Shown piece after piece: positions 1-5,575 of a stretch of 7,010 bases of DNA (its first letter is position 1; each line of letters opens with the position of its first letter). This DNA comes from Planctomycetota bacterium (lineage in GTDB: Bacteria; Planctomycetota; Phycisphaerae; UBA1845; Fen-1342). The notes under the pieces were generated by a model, which was given only the letters and a program-made list of their open reading frames with translations, made no database searches and was not told the origin of the DNA. Both the position numbers and the translations under genes were made by a program. The stretch covers positions 1-7,010 of the forward strand of contig JAUWXH010000101.1 of NCBI GenBank assembly GCA_030616465.1, written 5' to 3'.

Positions 1-1
1 G

Positions 2-1210
2 CACGGCGTGTTTGTGGCGGCGGCCGTTCACCCGGACGTATTCAACGCCGAACACGAAGTACTCGTGCAAGCCTTGCTCGAGCCACTGACTGTCGCGCTA
101 CAGAACGACCGGCGGGTTACCGAAATCTCGACGCTGCGCGATGCCGCAGAGGCCGACAGGCTATCGCTGCTGCGTCGACTCGGCCGTGATGCGATTGTGG
201 ACGCGATCGTCGGGGCCGAGTCCGGGCTGAAAAGCGTCATGGAACGCGTGGACCTCGTGGCGCCCTCGGATCTGCCAGTGCTCATCCTGGGCGAGACCGG
301 CTCGGGCAAGGAGGTCATCGCCCGCGCGATCCACCAGCGCTCGTCTCGTCACGGCGGGCCGTTTCATCGCGTTAACTGCGGGGCCATTCCGTCCGAGTTG
401 ATCGATTCCGAGTTGTTCGGCCACGAAAAAGGCAGCTTCACTGGGGCGACATCGTTGCGGAAGGGATGGTTCGAACGGGCGGACGGTGGATCCCTGTTTC
501 TCGACGAGGTCGGTGAACTATCGCACGCCGCACAGGTCCGCCTGTTGCGTGTCCTTCAGGACGGCACGTTCGAGCGGGTTGGCGGTCAGCGCACTTCGAC
601 CGTTGATGTCCGCGTCATCGCCGCCACGCACCCCGACCTCCAGGTCAAGGTAGCTGATGGCCGCTTCCGTCAGGACCTCTGGTACCGCGTTGCCGTCTTT
701 CCCATTGAGCTTCCGCCGCTGCGGGACCGTCGGGAAGACATCCTGGCGCTGGCCAACCACTTCGCACAGCGGTCCGCGCGCCGCTTTGGTTTCATTGCGC
801 TGACGGTCTCACCCGAGGACCTGCCACTGCTCCTGGCGTACTCGTGGCCCGGCAATGCTCGCGAGCTGGCCGCGGTGATCGACCGCGCGGTGATCCTCGG
901 ACAGGGCAAGCGCTTGGAGATCGCCAAGGCCCTGGGCATGCCGCTCAGACCCGGCGGTGTCCGACGTGTGACGAGTGACAACCATACCGACGTGACCCGG
1001 GCGTCCGATGAATCCAAGCCGAGGTCGTTGGCCTCGCAACGGCTGGACGATGTGATGCGGGAGCACATCGAACGGGTGCTGGCAGCCACGCACGGCAAGA
1101 TCGAAGGGCCCTTAGGAGCGGCAGAAGTACTGGCCGTCAACCCACACACGCTTCGCGCGCGGATGCGCAAGCTCGGAATCGACTGGGAGCGGTTCCGGAC
1201 ATCTTCTTGA
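2..1210 (+). CDS. Sigma-54-dependent transcriptional activator, GAF/AAA+/Fis-HTH type, 5'-truncated by window edge
   Basis: This is a bacterial enhancer-binding protein that uses ATP to remodel sigma-54 RNA polymerase at -24/-12 promoters. The reading frame is open to the window edge (codons for His-Gly precede the GTG at 8), and the first ~40 residues look like the last strand and helix of a GAF sensory domain, so the true start lies outside. Numbering from the GTG at 8: Walker A GETGSGKE 95-102; sigma-54 contact loop GSFTGA 142-147 (Ser in place of the usual first Ala); Walker B GGSLFLDE 160-167; arginine-finger region around FERVGG 188-193; sensor II in WPGNARE 280-286; Fis-type helix-turn-helix about 367-390 ending TLRARMRKLGI. 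The AAA+ core appears complete, so it should be active. It reads toward the sulfate operon, whose gap carries a sigma-54 promoter candidate, so that operon is its likely target (inference). The effector sensed by the GAF domain is unknown. Resembles the NorR/FhlA class in architecture; a specific name is not justified. Confidence 0.95.
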   Translation, partial: HGVFVAAAVHPDVFNAEHEVLVQALLEPLTVALQNDRRVTEISTLRDAAEADRLSLLRRLGRDAIVDAIVGAESGLKSVMERVDLVAPSDLPVLILGETGSGKEVIARAIHQRSSRHGGPFHRVNCGAIPSELIDSELFGHEKGSFTGATSLRKGWFERADGGSLFLDEVGELSHAAQVRLLRVLQDGTFERVGGQRTSTVDVRVIAATHPDLQVKVADGRFRQDLWYRVAVFPIELPPLRDRREDILALANHFAQRSARRFGFIALTVSPEDLPLLLAYSWPGNARELAAVIDRAVILGQGKRLEIAKALGMPLRPGGVRRVTSDNHTDVTRASDESKPRSLASQRLDDVMREHIERVLAATHGKIEGPLGAAEVLAVNPHTLRARMRKLGIDWERFRTSS

Positions 1211-1244
1211 GTGGCGCAGGTTGAAGGGTCCGAGCAGTCCGCTC

Positions 1245-1258
1245 CTCCAGGTCTGGAG
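1245..1258. promoter_or_regulatory. Inverted repeat CTCCAG-gt-CTGGAG, possible activator site
   Basis: A perfect 6+6 bp dyad with a 2-bp centre lies 35 bp after the activator stop. Its symmetry and tight spacing suit a dimeric DNA-binding protein better than an RNA hairpin, and no T-run follows, so it is a poor intrinsic terminator. It lies about 197 bp upstream of the predicted sbp transcription start, somewhat far but within reach of an enhancer-binding protein acting by DNA looping. Function is inference; a chance palindrome is possible. Confidence 0.3.
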
Positions 1259-1343
1259 CAATCGCGACTCGACCATCGGCGGGTCTCAGCCGCGCGCATT
1301 TCGTGGCGGGACGGTCGATTCGCCAGGGCCGCACGGCGGACAA

Positions 1344-1383
1344 CCCGTGACGGGGCAAGGCCGGATCCGTGACATTTCACGGG
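1344..1383. promoter_or_regulatory. Cluster of three CCGTGA half-sites (putative upstream activating sequence)
   Basis: CCCGTGA occurs at 1344-1350, TCCGTGA at 1366-1372, and its reverse complement TCACGGG at 1377-1383. The last two form a perfect 6+6 bp dyad, CCGTGACATTTCACGG (1367-1382). The dyad centre lies near -73 and the upstream half-site near -101 relative to the predicted start at 1448, approximately the zone where sigma-54 activators bind. There is no T-run after the dyad, which argues against a terminator for the upstream gene. Assignment to the adjacent activator is inference from position. Confidence 0.45.
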
Positions 1384-1421
1384 CACCCCATCCAGCATGC
1401 CCGAAAACGGCGTTCCAGGCG

Positions 1422-1437
1422 CGGCACACACCGTGCA
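1422..1437 (+). promoter_or_regulatory. Candidate sigma-54 (-24/-12) promoter of the sulfate operon
   Basis: CGGCACACACCGTGCA matches the sigma-54 consensus TGGCACG-N4-TTGCA at 9 of 12 defined positions, including the near-invariant GG (1423-1424) and GC (1435-1436) with the required 10-bp spacing. The mismatches are C for the first T, A for the G after GGCAC, and G for the first T before TGC. Taking C1436 as -12, transcription would begin near 1448, giving a 41-nt leader before the preferred sbp start at 1489. A sigma-54 activator gene lies immediately upstream, which strengthens the call. No convincing sigma-70 pair was seen in the same gap. Confidence 0.6.
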
Positions 1438-1478
1438 AAAGCTCTTCCTGCGGCTTGAAGACCATCAACGGAAAACAT

Positions 1479-1482
1479 GGAG
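1479..1482 (+). promoter_or_regulatory. Ribosome binding site GGAG deciding the sbp start
   Basis: Three in-frame ATGs (1477, 1483, 1489) lie within 15 bases. GGAG overlaps the first and stands 6 bases before the third, the ideal spacing. The first ATG has only a weak GGAA 3 bases upstream. The ATG at 1489 is therefore preferred, and it also gives the more typical signal peptide. Confidence 0.65.
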
Positions 1483-1488
1483 ATGCAA

Positions 1489-2499
1489 ATGAGACTGGGG
1501 TTCTGCTTTCTGCCCGTACTCGCCGTCCAGCTTCTCGCTCCCGCGACGCCGGCGCTGGCCGGGGACGACGTAAGGATCCTGAACGTTTCGTACGACCCCA
1601 CGCGTGAACTCTATGAGGAGTTCAACCAGGCCTTTGCCAAGTACTGGAAGGACAAGACCGGCCAGAACATCACGATTCGCCAGTCGCACGGCGGCGCCGG
1701 GAAGCAGACCCGCGCGGTCATTGACGGCCTGGAGGCCGACATCGTGACGCTCGCCCTGGCTTATGACATCGACATGATGCACAAGCAGGCGGGCCTGATC
1801 CCGGCCGACTGGCAGAAGCGACTGGCACACAATAGCGCACCGTATACCTCCACCATCGTCTTCCTCGTACGCAAAGGGAACCCGAAGGGAATCAAGGACT
1901 GGGATGACTTGGTGCGGGCGGATGTCTCCGTGATTACTCCCAATCCGAAGACGTCCGGCGGGGCCCGCTGGAACTACCTGGCAGCCTGGGCCTTTGCGTC
2001 CAAGAGGTTCGAGGGCCATGAGGCCAAGGTCCGCGAATTCATGAAGAAGCTGTACAAGAACGTGCCGGTCCTGGATACCGGAGCGCGCGGATCCACGAAC
2101 ACCTTCGTCCAGCGCCGCATCGGCGATGTGTTCCTGGCGTGGGAGAACGAGGCCCTGCTGGTCACCAAGCGCCTGCGTCCGGGCGAATTCGAGATCGTCG
2201 TGCCGTCCGTGAGCATCCTGGCCGAACCGCCGGTGACCGTCATTGACAAGGTCGTGGACAAGCGCGGCACGCGCGAAGTGGCAACCGCGTATCTGGAGTA
2301 TCTCTACACCGAAGCCGGACAGGAATTGATCGCGAAGCACTTTTATCGCCCGCGGATGCCGGAAGTCGCCAAGAAGTACGCGGATCGTTATCCGAAGGTG
2401 AAACTGATCACGGTGGACGACGAGTTCGGCGGCTGGCAGGCGGCACACGCCAAGCACTTCACGGAAGGCGGCACCTTCGACCAGATTTTCGGACCGTAG
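1489..2499 (+). CDS. sbp: Periplasmic sulfate/thiosulfate-binding protein of ABC transporter
   Basis: It binds sulfate (possibly thiosulfate) outside the inner membrane and delivers it to the CysT/CysW permease. From the ATG at 1489 it is 336 residues, close to the usual family length. Residues 1-24 form a Sec signal peptide (hydrophobic core 4-18, PALA cleavage motif, cut after Ala24). Hallmark Sbp/CysP blocks follow: [14 protein letters not shown] 32-45, [19 protein letters not shown] 66-84, [10 protein letters not shown] 86-95, [17 protein letters not shown] 151-167 and [13 protein letters not shown] 212-224. The TSGG and AWEN segments lie in ligand-contact regions in characterised Sbp. 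Position 70 is Ala where many homologues have Ser. There is no lipobox-type N-terminal Cys, so a soluble periplasmic protein in a Gram-negative envelope is implied. It is the first gene of the operon, behind a candidate sigma-54 promoter. Sbp versus CysP (sulfate versus thiosulfate preference) cannot be settled by eye. An upstream ATG at 1477 would add four residues. Confidence 0.95.
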   Translation: MRLGFCFLPVLAVQLLAPATPALAGDDVRILNVSYDPTRELYEEFNQAFAKYWKDKTGQNITIRQSHGGAGKQTRAVIDGLEADIVTLALAYDIDMMHKQAGLIPADWQKRLAHNSAPYTSTIVFLVRKGNPKGIKDWDDLVRADVSVITPNPKTSGGARWNYLAAWAFASKRFEGHEAKVREFMKKLYKNVPVLDTGARGSTNTFVQRRIGDVFLAWENEALLVTKRLRPGEFEIVVPSVSILAEPPVTVIDKVVDKRGTREVATAYLEYLYTEAGQELIAKHFYRPRMPEVAKKYADRYPKVKLITVDDEFGGWQAAHAKHFTEGGTFDQIFGP

Positions 2500-2504
2500 T
2501 CCGG

Positions 2505-2525
2505 TCGGCCGGATGCGCCGGCTGG
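2505..2525 (+). other. RNA hairpin just after sbp
   Basis: TCGGCCGG (2505-2512) can pair with CCGGCTGG (2518-2525) around a 5-nt loop, an 8-bp stem including two G-U pairs, starting 5 bases after the sbp stop. No U-run follows, so it is not a canonical intrinsic terminator. In binding-protein operons such hairpins often protect the binding-protein mRNA or partly stop transcription, which would favour Sbp over the permease; here that is inference. Confidence 0.4.
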
Positions 2526-2567
2526 AGGGTTGCGCGATCGTAAGAGCACCTGACAGAGCTGCTTTTC

Positions 2568-2621
2568 GAGCCGTAGGCTTCAGCCTGCGCGGTCATCCGC
2601 GCGGACTAATACCCACGGCTC
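2568..2621. repeat. Cloverleaf-like palindromic element between sbp and cysT (REP-like or structured leader)
   Basis: An outer 7-bp perfect stem GAGCCGT (2568-2574)/ACGGCTC (2615-2621) encloses two adjacent perfect hairpins: AGGC-TTCA-GCCT (2575-2586) and GCGCGG-TCAT-CCGCGC (2587-2602), then an unpaired GGACTAATACCC. This gives a three-way junction occupying one third of the 162-base sbp-cysT gap. Such compact multi-hairpin intergenic palindromes are typical of REP/BIME-like dispersed repeats and also of regulatory RNA. Only one copy is present here, so dispersal cannot be judged. It is not a tRNA (too short, no anticodon or T-arm pattern), and I do not recognise it as a known riboswitch class. 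Confidence 0.5.
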
Positions 2622-2649
2622 TCCCGGTTTCGTTGCAGGCTGCAGGGCT

Positions 2650-2655
2650 GGGAGG
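2650..2655 (+). promoter_or_regulatory. Strong ribosome binding site GGGAGG of cysT, possibly occluded
   Basis: GGGAGG stands 6 bases before the GTG at 2662 and fixes that start. CTCCC at 2621-2625 is exactly complementary to GGGAG (2650-2654), so the site could be hidden in a 5-bp helix directly following the cloverleaf element. The occlusion is inference; five pairs alone are marginal. Confidence 0.6.
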
Positions 2656-2661
2656 CAGCAG

Positions 2662-3498
2662 GTGAGGTTCGCTCGATCGGGACGGCGTTCGGTTATCCCG
2701 GGATTCCGGCTCACGATGGGCTTCTCAGTCTTGTACATGAGCCTCCTGGTCCTGATTCCGCTCTCGACGCTGGGTCTTTGGGCAGGGCGGCTGAGCTGGC
2801 AGGAGCTCTGGACCACGTTTAGCGCCTCCCGCACGCTGGCGGCATACCGCCTCAGCCTCGGCGGCGCGTTGATCGCGGCCGGCGTCAATGCCGTGTTCGG
2901 GCTTCTGATCGCCTGGGTGCTGGTTCGGTATCGCTTCCCCGGGCGGCGGATTCTCGACACACTTGTCGATCTGCCGTTCGCACTCCCGACTGCCGTCGCT
3001 GGCATCTCGTTGACCGCGATCTACGCGCCGACCGGGATCCTCGGCGGTTTGCTTGACAAGGCCGGCATCCAGGCGGCCTACAGTCCGCTCGGCATCATCA
3101 TCGCGATGGCCTTCGTCAGCTTGCCGTTCGTCATTCGCACCACGCAGCCGGTGCTACAAGACATCGACCGCGAGGTGGAAGAAGCCGCGGCGACGCTTGG
3201 GGCCAACCGGCTCCAAGCGTTCGTCCGCGTGATTCTGCCGGCGATCCTTCCCGCCGTGCTCACCGGCTTTGCAATGGCCTTCGCGCGGGCCGTGGGTGAA
3301 TACGGATCGGTGGTCTTTATCTCAGGCAATATGCCCGGACGTACCGAGATCGTGCCGCTGCTGATCATGACGCGACTGGAGGAATACAACTACCCCGGCG
3401 CGACCGCCGTCGCGCTCGTGCTGCTCGTCCTGTCGTTCATGATGCTGTTGGCAATTAACCTGCTTCAGGCGTGGGCGCGGCGCAGCGCCCCCGTTTAG
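2662..3498 (+). CDS. cysT: Sulfate/thiosulfate ABC transporter permease CysT (CysU)
   Basis: One of the two inner-membrane subunits forming the sulfate translocation channel with CysW. It is 278 residues, normal for the family. It has a short basic N-terminus and about six hydrophobic spans (approximately 17-40, 64-89, 104-128, 142-162, 196-220, 246-268). The cytoplasmic EAA loop that docks on the CysA ATPase is intact at 173-193 (EEAAATLG ... RVILP). Family-typical segments include LVDLPFALPTAVAGISLTAIY (101-121) and ARAVGEYGSVVFISGNMP (208-225). The GTG start is supported by a strong GGGAGG 6 bases upstream; the next in-frame ATG (2716) would cut into the first membrane span. It ends directly against the cysW frame. 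The leading 162-base gap holds two RNA-structure candidates that could lower its expression relative to sbp. Confidence 0.95.
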   Translation: MRFARSGRRSVIPGFRLTMGFSVLYMSLLVLIPLSTLGLWAGRLSWQELWTTFSASRTLAAYRLSLGGALIAAGVNAVFGLLIAWVLVRYRFPGRRILDTLVDLPFALPTAVAGISLTAIYAPTGILGGLLDKAGIQAAYSPLGIIIAMAFVSLPFVIRTTQPVLQDIDREVEEAAATLGANRLQAFVRVILPAILPAVLTGFAMAFARAVGEYGSVVFISGNMPGRTEIVPLLIMTRLEEYNYPGATAVALVLLVLSFMMLLAINLLQAWARRSAPV

Positions 3499-3527
3499 GT
3501 GCCGCCGCTCCAAACGTCGCCGGTTGA

Positions 3528-3533
3528 AAGGGA
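3528..3533 (+). promoter_or_regulatory. Ribosome binding site AAGGGA deciding the cysW start
   Basis: AAGGGA lies 4 bases before the in-frame GTG at 3538. The earlier in-frame GTG at 3499, which abuts the cysT stop, is preceded by cgcccccgttta with no Shine-Dalgarno match. The downstream GTG is therefore preferred. Confidence 0.55.
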
Positions 3534-3537
3534 ACTC

Positions 3538-4467
3538 GTGGCCACAATCGTGACCGATGCCAGATTCGCCGATGCGGCTCCCGGGACCGCCGTCCGGCAC
3601 TCCTCGGTGCTCGTCCGCTGGACGCTGGTTCTGATCGCGGTGGCGTTCCTGGGGCTGATGCTGATTCTGCCGCTGGTGATCGTGTTCTGCGGCGCGTTTG
3701 AGAAGGGCTGGCAAACCACCGTCGCCGCCTTGACGCATCCCGACGCGCGCGCCGCCATCCGCCTGACTGCGTTGACGGTTGTGATCGCCGTACCGTTGAA
3801 CATCGTGTTCGGGATCGCGGCCGCTTGGGCGATCACGAAATTCCGCCTTCGCGGCAAGAGCGTACTGGTCACGCTGATCGATCTGCCCTTCAGCGTCTCA
3901 CCGGTCATTGCCGGCATGGTCTTTGTCCTGCTGTTCGGCGCCCGCGGTCTACTGGGCCCGTGGCTGGGCGAGCATGACATTCGGATCATCTTCGCCTGGC
4001 CGGGCATCGCGCTGGCGACCATGTTCGTCACGCTGCCGTTTGTGGCCCGCGAGCTCATCCCGCTGATGCAGGCCCAGGGCCGCGACGACGAAGAGGCCGC
4101 GATCAGTCTCGGCGCCGGCGGCTGGCAGACCTTCTTCCGGGTAACTCTACCGAGCATCAAGTGGGGCCTGGCGTACGGCACAATCCTCTGCACCGCACGA
4201 GCACTGGGCGAGTTCGGGGCCGTCTCCGTCGTCTCCGGGCACATCCGCGGAGAAACGAACACCCTGCCCTTGCACGTGGAGATTCTCTACAACGAGTACC
4301 AGTTTGCGGCCGCGTTCAGCGTGGCCGGCCTGCTGGTGAGTATCGCGCTCTTGACGATCATTGCCAAGAGCATCGTCGAATGGCGGATGCACAGGAGTGT
4401 TCGCCGCGATATGGACGGCGGCCCGGCGGCACAAGCCACGCTCGACCGGGTCGGGAGCGGGCGATGA
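3538..4467 (+). CDS. cysW: Sulfate/thiosulfate ABC transporter permease CysW
   Basis: The second inner-membrane channel subunit of the sulfate importer. From GTG 3538 it is 309 residues; a GTG at 3499 would add 13 residues but has no ribosome binding site. The N-terminus is polar for about 25 residues, then roughly six membrane spans follow (about 26-52, 75-100, 112-136, 150-172, 208-232, 256-281). The EAA loop is at 185-205 ([21 protein letters not shown] without its last residue spans 185-204), and [21 protein letters not shown] at 221-240 region is typical of CysW. The segment [21 protein letters not shown] (114-134 region) distinguishes it from CysT. The C-terminal ~28 residues are charged and cytoplasmic. 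Its stop overlaps the cysA start in an ATGA, so the two are translationally coupled. The cysT-cysW gap is 39 bases with this start. Confidence 0.93.
   Translation: MATIVTDARFADAAPGTAVRHSSVLVRWTLVLIAVAFLGLMLILPLVIVFCGAFEKGWQTTVAALTHPDARAAIRLTALTVVIAVPLNIVFGIAAAWAITKFRLRGKSVLVTLIDLPFSVSPVIAGMVFVLLFGARGLLGPWLGEHDIRIIFAWPGIALATMFVTLPFVARELIPLMQAQGRDDEEAAISLGAGGWQTFFRVTLPSIKWGLAYGTILCTARALGEFGAVSVVSGHIRGETNTLPLHVEILYNEYQFAAAFSVAGLLVSIALLTIIAKSIVEWRMHRSVRRDMDGGPAAQATLDRVGSGR
4453..4457 (+). promoter_or_regulatory. Ribosome binding site GGGAG of cysA, within the end of cysW
   Basis: GGGAG stands 6 bases before ATG 4464 and selects this start over the open frame that continues about 300 bases upstream inside cysW. 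The upstream part of that frame shows no ABC homology; the protein matches CysA from this ATG onward. Confidence 0.75.
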
Positions 4468-5540
4468 GCATCGAAGTTGCCAACGTGACGAAGCGCTTTG
4501 GGGACTTCGCGGCCCTGAAGGAGGTGAGCCTGCGTGTCAACGCCGGTGAACTCGTGGCCCTGCTGGGACCGTCCGGCTCGGGCAAGACGACGCTGCTGCG
4601 CGTCATCGCGGGGCTGGAGGCGCCCGATGCCGGCAGTGTGCTGTTCGAAGGCGAGGACGCCACCACACGGCACGTACGCCAGCGCCGCGTGGGCTTCGTC
4701 TTCCAGCACTACGCGCTGTTTCGTCACATGACGGTTTTCGAGAACGTGGCGTTCGGCCTGCGTGTGCGCCCGCGCCGCGTACGACCGACGCGCGCTGAGA
4801 TTCGCAGCCGCGTTTCGGAGCTGCTGCGGCTGGTGCAGCTCGAGGGATTCGCTCGACGCTATCCGTCACAACTGTCCGGCGGGCAGCGGCAGCGGGTGGC
4901 CCTGGCCCGGGCGCTGGCGGTCGAGCCGAAGGTGCTGCTGCTGGACGAGCCCTTCGGCGCTTTGGACGCCAAGGTGCGCCAGGAACTGCGCCGCTGGCTC
5001 CGGCGGCTGCACGAGGAAATCCACGTCACCAGCGTGTTCGTCACGCACGACCAGGACGAAGCCCTCGAGGTCGCTGACCGGGTCGTCGTCATGAACGCAG
5101 GATGCATCGAGCAGGTCGGAACGCCCGAAGACGTCTTCCAGAACCCGGCCAGCGCGTTCGTGATGAACTTCCTCGGAACCGTCAACGTCTTCCACCGGCG
5201 CGTGGACAGCCTGACCCCCGAGATCGACGCGGTCGAGATTCAATGTCCCGACGAGCTCCCGGCCGGCTCGCGGCCGGCCAGAATCTTCGTGCGTCCGCAC
5301 AACCTGGAGATCAACACCCACGCGACCGGCAAACCAAGCTTGCGCGGCCGGGTGCAGTTCATCAACGCGGCTGGCCCGCAGGTCAAGGTTGAAGTGCTCA
5401 CCGAGTTCGGCGAAGTGCTCCAGGTAGAGACGTCGCAAGAGCGCTATCAAGCGCTCAATATCACCAAGGGCAGCGAGGTCTACGTCACGCCCAAGGAGAT
5501 GAGGGTCTTCTTCGACGACGGCCGCCCCAATTCGGCTTAG
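4464..5540 (+). CDS. cysA: Sulfate/thiosulfate import ATP-binding protein CysA
   Basis: The cytoplasmic ATPase that powers CysT/CysW. It has 358 residues, the normal length. Nucleotide-binding domain: Walker A GPSGSGKT 35-42, Q-loop Gln81, signature LSGGQ 137-141, Walker B VLLLDEP 157-163, D-loop ALD 166-168 and switch His195 in VTHDQDEA; all key residues are present. The stretch [37 protein letters not shown] (202-238, matched in blocks) is typical of the CysA/MalK-type ATPases. Residues about 240-350 form the C-terminal regulatory TOBE-like domain (FVRPHNLEI 275-283; the RGRVQFI block at 294-300), which in this family can take part in inhibition. The ATGA overlap with cysW shows translational coupling. 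The paired CysT/CysW neighbours make sulfate/thiosulfate the cargo rather than sugar or spermidine. Confidence 0.96.
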   Translation: MSIEVANVTKRFGDFAALKEVSLRVNAGELVALLGPSGSGKTTLLRVIAGLEAPDAGSVLFEGEDATTRHVRQRRVGFVFQHYALFRHMTVFENVAFGLRVRPRRVRPTRAEIRSRVSELLRLVQLEGFARRYPSQLSGGQRQRVALARALAVEPKVLLLDEPFGALDAKVRQELRRWLRRLHEEIHVTSVFVTHDQDEALEVADRVVVMNAGCIEQVGTPEDVFQNPASAFVMNFLGTVNVFHRRVDSLTPEIDAVEIQCPDELPAGSRPARIFVRPHNLEINTHATGKPSLRGRVQFINAAGPQVKVEVLTEFGEVLQVETSQERYQALNITKGSEVYVTPKEMRVFFDDGRPNSA

Positions 5541-5575
5541 ACGCCGGCACGATAGTCGGAAAGGATGGTTCCGCT

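Noticed and set aside
1367..1382. Dyad CCGTGACATTTCACGG as an intrinsic terminator of the activator gene
   Set aside because: Only a 6-bp stem, no T-run after it, and 157 bases beyond the stop; a protein-binding dyad fits better.
670..1431. 253-codon minus-strand open frame opposite the activator and the gap
   Set aside because: Ser/Arg-rich low-complexity translation typical of antisense frames; it covers a conserved AAA+/HTH gene on the other strand.
1221..1607. 128-codon + strand open frame spanning the activator-sbp gap
   Set aside because: It overlaps the sbp signal peptide in another frame, has no ribosome binding site and no recognisable motif; the region is better explained by promoter elements.
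1465..2457. 330-codon open frame on the minus strand opposite sbp
   Set aside because: It is the antisense shadow of a GC-rich gene: no family-like motifs, no ribosome binding site, while the + strand is unmistakably Sbp.
2530..2560. Internal sigma-70 promoter for cysT starting at TTGCGC
   Set aside because: No -10-like hexamer at 16-18 bases downstream.
3495..4262. 255-codon minus-strand open frame opposite cysW
   Set aside because: Antisense shadow; the + strand is a clear permease with an EAA loop.
4161..4463. Upstream extension of the cysA frame into cysW
   Set aside because: No homology in this segment and a good GGGAG-ATG at 4464 in an ATGA overlap gives the normal CysA length.
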